Assembly (NCBI RefSeq): GCF_018320785.1
Contig: NC_054881.1
Location: 13,764,275-13,828,274, forward strand
Direction: 5' to 3'
Origin: Cheilinus undulatus
Taxonomy: Eukaryota > Chordata > Actinopteri > Labriformes > Labridae
Length of the DNA: 64,000 nt
Shown here piece after piece: positions 46,020-57,970 of this stretch. The translations under genes were made by a program, and so were the position numbers. Each line of letters begins with the position of its first letter. The first letter of the stretch is position 1. The notes below the pieces were generated by a model. It made no database searches. It had not been told where the DNA came from and worked only from the letters and a program-made list of their open reading frames with translations.

Positions 46020-46465
46020 CAGGTCAACGGTCTGTGAGAGTGGCCATCACAAATGACCGGTCTTCTTTATGCTATGCTTCCAACTTTGTGGCAACAGTTT
46101 GGGGAAGGCTGTTCCTATTCCAGCATGACTGTACCCCAGTGCACAAAGCAAGGACTATAAAGACATGGTTTCATGAGTTTTGTGTGGAAGAACTTGACTG
46201 GCCCACACAGAGCCCTGACCTTAACCCCACTGAGCACCTTTGGGATGAACTGCAGCAGAGATTGTGAGCCAGGCCTTCTTGTCAAACATCAGTGCCTGAC
46301 CTCATAAGTGCTCTACAAAATGAATGGGCACTGATTCCCAAAGAAACACTCCAAAATCTTGTGGAAGGCCTTCCAAGAAGAGAAGGGGCTGTTAGAGCTG
46401 CAAAAGGGGGGTCAACTCCATCTATAGGTGGCTGAATACTTTTTTACAGTTGGTGTATATTGTGC
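46020..46465 (+). mobile_element. Tc1 transposase C-terminal remnant
   Basis: 46034-46267 is open and contains VRVAITN-like, FLFQHDCTPVHKAR and LDWPTQSPDLNPTEHLWDEL, the catalytic-core and C-terminal signature of Tc1 transposases. The N-terminal half and left end are missing. The right end near 46440 reads CTTTTTTACAGTTGG. It is a different Tc1 family from the 2991-4422 copy. Confidence 0.85.
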
Positions 46466-49105
46466 ATTGCCATTCAGTTTAAACATTTTAAGGTGATCAT
46501 TTTTCGTCCGTTTTGCCCAGCCCTAACACAAACTCCTTTGGTTGCTAACAGCACCTTTGAGCGTACTCTCTAACTAACCTTAAAACCATCTGGATGGCTA
46601 ACCACGGGCTGGCCCTGCCCAACCCAGAGTGTATGAGTGTACGATACAAAGTGTGTAAGGGAGAGAGAGAGTTTATGTGAGTGACAGAGAGAGCAAGATG
46701 GGGGGTTGTGACCAAACTCCTTCATCAAAGGATTTATGACCTGTGCAGCCAAATGGTCGTATCCCCTGAATGCATGTAAAACTCTCTCTTACAAACACAC
46801 ACATTTGGCAGCAGCAGCACACCCAGGTGTCCGCTGTATAAAAAATGTAAAACCAAACAATCAGCCGCTCCAGACATGCTGACATCATCATTTAAAGTGA
46901 CGGTAAGGGCAAAGAAGTCCCCGTCCTCCGTCTCTTAAGTTTGTTCAGTAATTCTCCATCTTTGCCTTCTTCCTTCATCTTTTTTTCCCTCTTTCCCCCT
47001 TGTTCCCTCGCTCGCTGGCTTTCCCTCTCCCTGGGAGTGAGCAACCTTGGACTGATTCATACATTTTCCTCTCCTCTGGCCAGTAAATCCAGTCAGGAGA
47101 GTTGGAAAGGGAGGGGGGTATGAGTGTGCATGATGTGTGGAAAGTACAGAGAGAGGGAGCTTAAGCAGGGACAGAAGGATAAAAAGTATGAAAGAGCATA
47201 CAAAATATGATAATATAATGCAATAAGATGCACCCTCTGTAGGTCATTATTAGAAAAAGGTGGCTAAAAAGAAAGGAATTACATAGGGCCACAAAAGAGG
47301 TCTTATCAGTAACACGTTCCCCACATTGTTAGCTTATCTACATGTTTCCCGTCTGTCAATCAGACTGTCCTGCATGTGTGTATTTTTTATAGTGCTTGTG
47401 TAGTTGTGCTGAGTGAAGTCGGGGATTGAGTACTTTCACATATGCTCCCATAAAAGCCAGGCAGCTACAGCGGGGCCAACTTTCAGACATTAAGCACACA
47501 CACACTAGCAGACTCAAGAGAAAACAAACATTCAGATGCACACATGACATGTATAAGTTATATGAAACGCATATGTACAACACACACTAAACCTTTGAAA
47601 GCAGCGTTTTACGCCGATAGATCCGAATCTTTGTGAATCAGTGTCCAAGAGACAAAAACACACAAATACTGCCAGTGAAGAATGGATTCGTGACGGCTAA
47701 TTCCCTACTACTATAAGACTTTAAACTGTGTAATACTTTAAAGTTTTTTGTATGCAAATGCTTATGGGAGGTTGAAGGAGTGCAGTGTGTTTTCAAGGAC
47801 ATGTATGGAGTAAAAAGTTCTTAAAGAAACAAACATCCCAATGAATACTACCTGCTTTTTGCTTACTTTAACAGTTAACTTTAGGTATTTTATCTAAAAT
47901 ACATTTATTGTCAAAAAATAAAAGTATGCACCAAATAAGACTGTGTTCTGATTGCATTTTCCCTTCCTTGCCACTCAAAAAACCCTCTAAAACTAAAGTA
48001 TTCTTTGCAAACAACACCAAAAACCTATAAGTTTTATTTAAAAAACAAAATAAATAAAATAAAACTGCACAGAATTTCCACATGTACTGAAATGTATATT
48101 TCTCACATCATGCCAATCATGTTGCAGTTTGTCATAAGTCTTAAAAATACGGTTAAAGTTAGCTGCTTATTTTGTGTTTCCACATGTTGAAATATTTCAT
48201 CTAAGCATTTTTAAAGTAATTTAAAATATGTCTTGGGAAAAGAAGGACCTTGACATTTTACTAGCTCTGTCTTACATTAAATTCTAGCAGCACAGCCAGC
48301 TGCTTTTGTCACCACTTTACCACTCTAAAGATGAGAGACCAGATAAAGTTCTCTACTCAAAATAGTTATTGCTAGTGGCAGGCTTAATGTACATTATATC
48401 AAATGTATGTATAACAGAATTATATGATATCTGCGTGAGCAACTGTTTCTGTGAGTAAAACAAGGCAACATGTTACGATGGCAGATAAAATATTCTCCAG
48501 CTTCAGTGTGGTGACTTATGTACTTGTGGCCTTGAGGTTATGAACTTTCCACCTTTTATGCTTTTTTAGACAAGGGCCATCTATAAAACATTGAAACAGT
48601 ATTTACTCCATTTGACTATATGCACTGTTCTTTAGTTGAACATTAGGAGTGCTGCTACACAACCCCTGCATGTCAGCCAAGCTGAGTGGAAGTGAATAGT
48701 GTACTGACTAAATAATTAGCAGGTTAGTGTTTAAAAAAACGTACCTTTATAATAAATGAACTATAGGAGCAGACTTTTTGTTGATTTGTGGTGCCACCAC
48801 TGTCATTTGCTTTAATATAGCAGTGCACCAACAGTATGCTTTACACACCTCATTCCAATAAAGCTTGCGACCTCATCATGTGGTTGCTGGCTGTAAGAAC
48901 TGAATCAATACACAATTACAAACATCCAAAACATGCATTTTTGCACAAACTATATCTTGAACATTTCCTACCAGTTTCCACAACAGCACCATGATGAGGA
49001 TCTGCCATCATATAAGCACTGAGACCTTCATATTGATGTGCAAAGGTGGATTATTGATGTCCCCATAAAATAATTCATAAGATGTTTTGGCATTGCCCCT
49101 AAGAG

Positions 49106-49604
49106 TAGGGCTGAATCATTTGAGAAAGTAATCTAATTGCGATTTTTTCCCTCAATATTGCAATGCGATTTAATATGTGATTACTTTAAGGTCTCTCATC
49201 TTATGTATCTTTAACAAACAATAGCAAAAAAAAATGTAAATTATAACCAATGCAATACTAGATAAATTAAACTGGGGAAAAAGAATTTGAAAAAAATAAA
49301 TAAATGTGATTTTGGCTCATGTGGGGTGGGGGGTAGGGATGATAATTTTTTGTTATTCTCATTTTGATTAAGAAAATCATATACACGAGCATGAAAAGTA
49401 GGATTTTACTTAACTATTTTGAAAAAAAAAGACACTTTTATACATGTGCACTGGTAGAGCATGAACATTCTGCTGCAAAAAATTGTATCAGATTGGTATT
49501 TTGACACATTTCAGGGGAAAAAAAAATAACACTGCCTGTGATTTGAAAATTGCAGCAGGCAAAACTGCAATTTAATCTAATTTGTGATTAATTGCACAGC
49601 CCTA
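49106..49604. mobile_element. hAT-like MITE (tagggctg ends)
   Basis: TAGGGCTGAATCATTTGAG at the left and TTAATTGCACAGCCCTA at the right are inverted; inside, ATTGCGATTT and AATTTGTGATTAATTGC match. This is a typical fish MITE built around TTAATCGCAA motifs. No coding sequence. Confidence 0.65.
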
Positions 49605-51949
49605 CTAAACCTGCGCGGACACATAGCGCTGTGCTCCTACAGAGGCTTAAACATCAGGTCTTGAATCTACTATCTGAACAAATGTGAATGGAGCAAGCAA
49701 TTTTTTAGGAAAATTCACAGAGATCATGGAAGTGGGTGATGACGTTTAAATCATGCAACTAGGTGGCAACCAGAATGATCCTGCTCATAATAAAACTGCT
49801 TCATCTTGGTGTATGTTTCAGCATTTTCTCTACTCTTTTGTTGATACATAGCATTGATATGAAGGTAAAATCTGCTTACACTGCACTGAAGTCTTGGTGC
49901 ATCTTTTTTAAGTAAGCTCTTGCCTTTGGAAACCACCGTCCAGTTTTAATGGCCAACTTTCCATTGTTAGGCACATGAATGAACATATGAAGTATCTCAG
50001 TAAGATTTCAAGAGGCAGTCTGAAATTTTCTCAAATTTTACGCTTGCCCATTTACACTCTGAAAGTTTAAGCTGCTATGTGAAGTGTCCATCAGTATTAA
50101 CTTATCCATACACATTTAGACTTTACTGTCATGATAGTAGAAGCATTTAGAAGTTAAGATGATGGAGCTGGGGATCGAACGCCAAACGTCAACCTAGGAC
50201 TGCATGTGGGAAAAGTCTGACCATTGACAATAAGATAGTGATCAAGACTTTTGAAGGGTACTGATTCAGTCTTTTATTACTTGATCATTTAATAAACTGT
50301 CTATTATTTATGATAAACATCATTAATAACCTAGCCTTCATTTTGTCAAATATTTTATTGCTCCCACACGCAAAAACAGCAGCCGAGGCAATACTCTTGG
50401 TATGTAACCTGTGGTGTTTGGCGCAGTTGTGAGAGCGAAGTACTTTCCATGGTTTTGTTTTGCTTGTGAGTAATAGCCCAGCTCATTATGAAAAGCCAGA
50501 GGAAGTTCACTTCTGGATTCATAAAGGCACTTCACCACTCTGCACACCGTCCAACAACGCGCCCCACAGACTTGTACACTATTTCAAAACGTGGATGAAA
50601 AATGGCCTCTCCTCGCTCACACACACAGAAATGCCACAGTATGTATAAACAGCAGAAACAGACACATATGGGCGCGTTACACAAACCAGATCTAATTAAC
50701 ACTTGGGAACAAATGCGAGTAGTTTGATTGGTGAGAAGACAGTCGTTTACACTGTCGTTTATGTTGTTTTAACAGGCTGTATGTCTTTGTGTGTACGTGT
50801 GTGGTGGTGTGTATGCTAATGCGAGTCTGATAGAAAAGTCCTGGTGACTTGGGCCATGCATCAAAGAGCTGCGGAGAAGCCGCACGGCATCTGGGAGCAA
50901 TAACGTTGCTTCTAACCCTTCATTACCACAAAGATTGGGCCCTGGGTGGCAGCCAATGGCAATTTTCACAACCCTCCTCCTCACCTCCCTTCGTTTTTCT
51001 TTCCCTCCATTCTTCTACCATTCCCCCCATTGGGCTCCGTCTTCAAAAAAATTAAACACAGAGAGCATTTCTGTGATTCTTACACAGTGAGGAAAGGGAA
51101 AGACATTAGAAAGATGGTACAAGTTGGGTTTGAGGCATTTGTGGAAAGCTTGTTTAGCATCATCCAAATGACTCCAAGCAGAGCTGTTTCTAGAAAAGGA
51201 CAGATATCGCTGCATCCACATTGCATTAAAAATCCCGCTACGCATGCAAAAATGTGTTTGGGCCATGAGTAATGCGTCTTTGACAAACAGCATCTGAGGA
51301 AACTTGTCTTTTTGGATGTAACTTAGAGTAAAACCACATGTTGCTAGAATTTAAAACAGGAATAGAAAACAATTAAGCAGAGAAGACTGGTTTTTCTGGA
51401 GTAATGTGTAAAAACTCACAGCTGTTGGTGACTCATCGAGCAACAAGGTTGTGCAATAATGCTTGAGACAAATCACCTTGGATAGCCTGTCACTGTCCAC
51501 ACTTTTTAGTGCTTTATATATGATGGGAAGTGTGAATTGCTAATCATTTTCACATGATTACAAACATAAACAAATACAAAGAAAGTTGATTGTTTTAATT
51601 ACATCTCAGTCTTGGCCAGCAACAGTGAAATCATCATGGTGCCAAGCCTGGTGCGAGACTGACTCTGGAGGATCATGCAAACACTGCCCAGGTGGAGCCC
51701 AACAACAACCAAAAGGGACATGTACAAGCACTACCTGCTCCTAGAACCCACCAGGAATGACATTAAGTGGGGTCTGCGGGAAAGGGAGATTAGCAGAGGC
51801 ACCAGCTTCCTGGAAATGGTGGTAAAGCAGGAAGAACAGTGACCAGTCACCAGAGACCAGCCCTCCAATATCAACCCTGACCTGGAGCATCAGTTTCATT
51901 ACCAGCTAAGGGCCCTCTTTGGTATTCTCTCTAATCTTGCACTGCAAGC

Positions 51950-52290
51950 TGACCACCTCACCACTAGATTCCCCAAGGGTCAACTCTTGGCTCTGCTTTT
52001 TTTTCCTGTAAAAAATGACTTGCTGATGACTTTTCCTGAGGCTGCTTCCTGCGTTACGCAGATGATGCAGTCGTTTATGCTGCTACTAAGTCAACAGAAA
52101 GTCTATGAGTTGCTGGAACACAATAAACGGGTTTCAATGTGTCACTCAATTAGAAAACAATGCTTACTAGGAAGAGTTAAGATAAAGAATAAAGACAGAT
52201 AAGGGTTCAAGTTATTTGATACAGTGTTAGATTCAAAGCTCCATTATTATTGATTTTATAGCCATATCCTTCAAAAAGGGAGATAGATTG
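51950..52290 (+). pseudogene. Degraded LINE reverse-transcriptase fragment
   Basis: Read in shifting frames, the DNA gives IPQGSTLGS at about 51970 and then RYADDAVVYA at about 52055, the RT motifs GxPQGS and YADD. About 170 bases further on it gives LDSKL. Stops and frameshifts break it. The 300 bases before it may belong to the same element. Confidence 0.65.
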
Positions 52291-52384
52291 ATAGCCACAA
52301 CTGCCATAAAATTGTCTTTCATTTGTTGTTTTGTTGTTTCTCTTGTCCCTCTCCTCTTCTTTTCTCCCACCCTGTACCCCCCCA

Positions 52385-52650
52385 CTACCCCTTTCAACCC
52401 TCATTGGTGCTACCACAGAGGGTTGTCACATGTCTGGTCTAATAGACATTCCTACCGTTTAAGGGAAGGTTTGTGTCGCCACTGTAGCAGGGCAAAATAC
52501 TGCTAGTAATGTGCTTATGGGGATTAATGCTGGTCTATATTTTAACAGGCCACAACAGAGAGTACAGTTGAGACCTGCTCCCTTTGTAAATTGTCTTAGG
52601 ATCATTTCAGTTAGGAACTTGTGCTATACAAAGACTGATTACTGAGTAAT
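52385..52650. repeat. Dispersed fish repeat (3' region of an RT element)
   Basis: GGTTGTCACATGTCTGGTCT, GCCACTGTAGCAGGGCAAA, AAATTGTCTTAGGATCATTT and GCTATACAAAGACTGA are in the order of a repeat common in percomorph genomes. It may be the 3' end of the neighbouring LINE copy. Confidence 0.5.
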
Positions 52651-53082
52651 TGTTTTTATCAGTGTGCAGTCAGGTCTTGAATATAATAGACAAAAGGAAG
52701 CTATCCAGATAACGACTGAAACTACATATTTCTGGGAACTTAATGCATTTTTGTGCCATTAAATTGGTTTCAAATGCATTAACAATCTCACCCCTGAACC
52801 TTCCTCTTAGATATGTTCAAAGACAAAACAGAGTAACTATAGGGATGATGAATGGAAACTGTAACATACAGTATCACTGCATCACATTAATTAGTTTGTA
52901 CACATTGGTACAAGCAGAGTCAAGCTTGATGTCAAAATGCCTAGAGACCACTGGTGGTTTTCAGGCCCTTGGGACATCTACAGCACAACCGGGGCTCATG
53001 ACAACCTTACGACCTCCCGGACGGTACCTTAGGCAGTGTTTACTCATCACATACATCCCATACTCCACCGTGAAAGTGTGGA

Positions 53083-53112
53083 CTCTATTTTTTTTTTTTT
53101 TTTTTTTTTTTA
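53083..53112. repeat. Poly(T) tract
   Basis: A run of about 28 T, possibly the reversed tail of a retroposed sequence. It directly precedes ACAGATTATTTTCCC. No gene was recognised on either side. Confidence 0.9.
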
Positions 53113-53299
53113 CAGATTATTTTCCCATGCTGCTGGTAATAAGCAAAGACATCCAGAGAACGGCTGGGGTTGTGTCAATCCTTCTTCCCACTGAGGGGGG
53201 CTCAGGTGGCTTATTTGCCACATCTACGCCTTTCTTCAGACTTCCTTTCTGGCCCAAAGAAGCCTAAAAGTTATGCACAGTACTGAATTTATTTCATCT

Positions 53300-53925
53300 T
53301 CAATATATGAGCTCTGATCACTTCCTTATGAAGACCTATTCCACAACTCATTATTGCAAATATTATCCCAGCCAATCACATGGGCATGTGCCAATGCATT
53401 TATACATGTAGACATGGTCAAGGAGATCTGCTCGAGTTCAAACTGAGCATCAGAATGGGGAAGTAAGGTGAATAAAGGGACTCTGACTGTGCTATTGTTG
53501 TTGGCGCTAGATGGACTTGTCTGAGTTATTAGCAAAACCTCTGATCTACTGGGAGTTTTGGTGAAAAACTGTCTCTAGGGTTTACAGAGAATGGTTGGAA
53601 AAAAAGAAAATATTCAATGAGGGGCAGTTCTCTGATGGCAGAGGTCAGAGGATAACTGTGGTATGCAGAAGAACATCTCTGAACGAACAACATATTGAAC
53701 TTTGAACCTTAGGCTACAGCAGAAGACTACTTTCCTCTTCTGCCTACTCAGAACAGGAAACTGAGACTACAATTCCCATGGGTTTACCAAAATTGGAAAA
53801 CAGAGGATTGGAAAAACAAGCCTGCCAGACCACTGATAAGAATAGCTAAATAGATATCTGCATTAATGAGTAGTGGTACAGGTGTACCTTAAGTGACAGG
53901 TGAGTATATCTACACTGTTTTATGT
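53300..53925 (+). mobile_element. Tc1-like transposase remnant, second copy
   Basis: Segments such as GGGTTTACAGAGAATGG, AGAACATCTCTGAACG, CAGGAAACTGAGACTACAAT and the right-hand CAGGTGTACCTTAAGTGACA follow the order of a frequent fish Tc1 element, with large deletions. It is the same family as the reversed copy at 10096-10745. Confidence 0.65.
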
Positions 53926-55682
53926 TACCGAATATTGCATGCTTTAGAGAAAACAATAGCAATAAACTGTGCAAAATGTCAATTTTATGCTCTGTATTGA
54001 AATTGTGTTAAACTGCATTGTTCTTCTACATGGATTTAAATTCTCACGTTTTTTATTTCAACATGATTTTTTCTCTGTCAAAGCTTGATTTGTATGTGAA
54101 ATCTCACATAAAAAGTGACAGTTCTGTCTCTATTTAGCTCTTCCTGTGGGAACCAGCACAAACACAAATAAACATTGGGAAAGGAAACATGGTGTCCACA
54201 TGACAATGACACATTCAGTCCACAGTCCGGTCAAGTATCCTGGCAGGTCGGTGATACCTTCCTGTTTAGCAGCTAATTGCCGAGCGGTTAATTATCCGCA
54301 CTGTGTTTTACTTCAGCAGAGGGTCAGTGTAACTACCCAGGGGGTCGAGCCGCGACATGTGATCAATCACTGCTGACCACCAAAGAGTCAAAGAAGGCGG
54401 GAGGAGGCGACACAGCCTGCTAACCACATAAACACGTGAAAATCCTGACACGTCCAGCGACTGCTGTCTGACAGAGGGTAAACGCTCTGGTCAACCTGTG
54501 TGTTTAGAGTCTGAGTGAAATACAATCGCTGCCACATGCTGACATGAAACCAAAAGAAGGTTCTGTGATGAAAAAGGCATGTGAATTTAGTTGAGGAGCT
54601 CAGTCATGCAAAGGAACTAATTGCCTTTACTCAAGCTTTAAGTCACAAAATTTGAGACATTTATTCACATAAATATCTACATTACAAGTCTTTTTTTTTG
54701 TTTCATGTCTACTACAAATATGGTGACTTTTTTAATGACAAACTAAAAGATCAAGTAAATCTTACATATTGTCACCAACTGCTGACTGCTGATTGGTCAT
54801 TGACTGGAGAGATATGAATTATTGTAAATGTGGGGGAACACAAATATTGCTTACGTGAGATAGGACGTATTTGTTCTACTAAGTTAGCTGTGATAAGCGT
54901 TTTGCTCACGAAAGTAGGCAGTGTCATGCCCAGGTTGACAACTATTCTTGGAAACAATAACCAGCAGGCCCTGCCAGTATGACTGCCCTCTGCTGGGCAA
55001 ATGGGCAAATTAACATCCAGGCATGGTGCAAGCCTGTAAACAATGGCAGCCGGTGAAGACAATGTAGCTATAGCATCTTCTCTCAACCAGCTTTGGGAAG
55101 GGTTTCATTTCCCAGCTGGCCCCACTGATAGCAAACAGTAGTACTGGCTGATTGTGCAGCTTGCGTTATATTTACTTCCTAGGTCGGTGCATGCCTACTT
55201 TGTAAAGGCCTGTAATGAATGTAGCAGACTGAAAGTTCATCCAATCATCTTCAGAGATTATTTAAAATTGGTTTTGCCCTTCCTAAATGTGGTGTATGGA
55301 ATGTTGTTCAGATGCATGTGAAATATATCCCAGTCAATGGATATGTCAAAAACAGTTTAAATGGTGTTTCAAGTAATACACCTGAATGCTGAGATTGATT
55401 AACATGTACAGAAAAATCAGTGTTTAAGCTTGACTTGCATTATATTGTATGATGGCTTTTAATGGTTAAAACAGCCTGGGCAATGACACTGAAATGAGTA
55501 TATGTAAAGACAAATCAGTGTTGCTAGGATAGTGCACTTTTTGGCTTTTAAACTGGTTAAAACCAGGAAAAGGACTGTTAAAACTGGGATGGGGTATTGT
55601 TTTATAGACATGTGTCAGTTTCAGTACATGGAGCTTGAAACTGAATGGTCTTCGTCAATCTAGGATGCGTGGTCACCCCAAG

Positions 55683-55995
55683 AAAGGGGTGCCCAAACTT
55701 TTTTAATTGAGGGCAACATATAAAAATGTATAAGAATGGTGGGGCCACTTTCATACACCGCACCCAGAGGATATTAAAGTTAGAAACCAGTCTAAGGTAG
55801 ATTAAGATATTTTTCATGATTGAGAGTGCTCACATGGTTAGTTAGTGGCTGGCTGACAAGGCAAATAGCCAATCAATTTAAGGATTCTGGGGAGGCCAAT
55901 CAGATTTCAGGGGTGCCTGGTTGGCTCTGGTTAGCACTGGCTGTGGACCTAGAACACTGTTGGTGCTTTTGCAGATTTTGGACATCATCATCAAA
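55683..55995 (+). mobile_element. Left half of a hAT-type repeat
   Basis: It starts AAGGGGTGCCCAAACTTTTT and then runs parallel to 58680-58970: GTAAGAATGGTGGGGCCACTT-like, CTGACAAGGCAAATAGCCAA, GGGGAGGCCAATCAGATTTC. The right half and terminal repeat are absent. Confidence 0.7.
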
Positions 55996-57036
55996 TAGGC
56001 TGTGTAGTTTTCCTTTAAAACATGGCCGCATTTGCCTCTTTATGTTTCTAGTTTCAATCAACTTAACCAGTGTTATCTACAGTATTGAAATACAACATAC
56101 ACAGCGGTATTACTAATCCCGAAACAGAAAGAGTAAAACCTGAGGGAACGTTGCCCTGCATGAATACTGTTGGCATTTTGATCAACTTTGAGTATTTTAC
56201 AGTGATAACAGCTCCATATTTTTGGTTGGTTGAGTTTTTCGATGCAAGACTTTTAACCAGCAAGTGTAAGAATATTTAAGTAGCCTACATAGAATTCAAG
56301 ATTTTGCACCAAAAAATAAAAAGTTATGTGTGCTCATTCCCAAAAACATTCACATCCAAGAAAAGGATGTGATGTAAGAATATGGTGAGGAAAATTTCCA
56401 AGCCTTTGAATAAACATGAAGTCACATTATACAAACGTATACTCAGCTTTCTGTTCTGATCTGTGAGTGTACACAATATAGAGCCCTATTATAGCATCAG
56501 GGAGTTTGCATAGTCCTAACCCCTAATCCTTAATTTCCCAAATTACTACTGTCATTTCATCATCAAAACAGCACCAGTAAAATATGGAAAGAGCTAAATA
56601 AACAGCTAGAGAACTTTTTATAGGAGAGTGACTGACATAATGTCAAATTTTCACCCCTAAATATAACTTGTTCTACAAAAGTAGACAGAGGGTGTGTTTG
56701 GACTGAGTGTATTTTTATGACATGATTGTGCCGACGGTGGGCAGCTTTAAAAGTAGAGTGTACACACTTAGTGTAAGGCTTGTAAAACTTTGTAAATGTA
56801 GAAATCTCTTCCTAATGTCAAATATTAAATCTCATTTATTGACTCATTGAGAAAAAAATCTGAAAAAAAAACCCCAGAATATATTGGAAAGTATACAAAT
56901 ACAGATGCCTGCCACATGACAGTGTTCTTCCAAAGAATATCAGGAGTGATTAAAGCATCCAGTAATCATCAGATGTCCGTCAATTTTCCTTCAAAGGAAG
57001 CAGAGAGCCTGCAGAGTCTCAAACACACGTCAAAAT

Positions 57037-57038
<2 letters not shown>

Positions 57039-57062
<24 letters not shown>
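57039..57062. repeat. (CA)n microsatellite
   Basis: Twelve perfect CA/AC units. Confidence 0.95.
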
Positions 57063-57067
<5 letters not shown>

Positions 57068-57361
57068 CTTTATGCTACATGCCAGGAGATATTGCACTTT
57101 TATGGTTTCTTTTCATCCGTCTTGTATCTGTTTGAGTCTATTCCAAAGCTTTGCTCATCTAATTATTTTGGTAAAGACAAGAAGTTCTTTAATGATACTT
57201 GGGATCTTTCAATACTTATACATATATATACAATTTCAATCATTTTAACGATAAATGGTATTTAAAAAGTAAGGAAGCTTTTAAAAATAAACATATTTAA
57301 TCATATTTAACCCAAAGCATTGAAGGACTCTGTCAGGAGAGGATGGACTAGTCGATTTCAG

Positions 57362-57640
57362 AGGCAACTGTGGCTCAGTAGGTAGAGCTGGTTGTCTCAC
57401 AATCAGAAGGGTGTGAGTACAATTGCCAACTGCCAGTCATATGTCATGAATGCATCCTTGGACAAGACACTTAAGCCTGGTTTGCTCCCAGTGCAGCATC
57501 AGTGCAGTGTAATCAGTATGGATGCATTTGACTGGAACTAGCTAATACTGATGGCTGTAGACCCTCTCTACCATCAGGATATGAATGTGGTGTGAACGGG
57601 TAGTTATGAACTGTGGTGTAAAGGGCTGGAAACTAAAAAA
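57362..57640 (+). mobile_element. tRNA-derived SINE
   Basis: TGTGGCTCAGTAGGTAGAGC is an A box and GTGTGAGTACAATTGCC a decayed B box. They are followed by CCTTGGACAAGACACTTAA and a tail with GAACTGTGGTGTAAAGGGC, the body of a common teleost SINE. The B box is mutated, so it is probably inactive. Confidence 0.8.
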
Positions 57641-57970
57641 GGACTAAACAAGATCAAGCCCATTAACTGTTTATTTTTCTTTACTGAAGACTGAAAAGAA
57701 CCAAAAATCATCTTCAGTGCTTTTCATCTCTGCAGACAAAGACAAGATGGTCTTGTACAGCAAAGTTTCCCACTGAACAGAAAAATAAACAGTGTGCAAG
57801 ATCTCTGAGTAGAAAGACTTTTATCAGTTTGTGGATGAATAGACCTTTAGCCAACATTTACTCAAAATTGTAGAGTTAGAAATGAAAATCAACCTTGTAC
57901 AGTCTCCTACTAATGCTGCTGTAGAAAATGAGTTTTAAATATGGGATCTAATAGGAATTTCTAGGCTTTA

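Larger units (their letters stand above)
44256..46530. mobile_element. Possible outer element with TAGGGCTGGG / CCCAGCCCTA ends, host to nested insertions
   Basis: AGGGCTGGGAAAAAAAATCC at 44257 and GTTTTGCCCAGCCCT ending near 46525 form a short inverted repeat enclosing a tract that contains an AGCT-rich repeat, a hAT element, a SINE and a Tc1 remnant. The short match could be chance, or could be the two ends of one MITE split by later insertions. Confidence 0.35.

Noticed and set aside
51600..51950. Coding-looking segment before the LINE RT motifs
   Set aside because: No continuous frame or recognisable family; at best the decayed upstream part of the LINE.
52743..53267. 174-codon open frame on the + strand
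   Set aside because: It includes a poly(T)-encoded Phe run and lies between repeats; no recognisable protein and no splice support.
57362..57434. tRNA gene candidate
   Set aside because: The A and B boxes belong to a SINE head; B box is mutated and the fold is continued by a SINE body.
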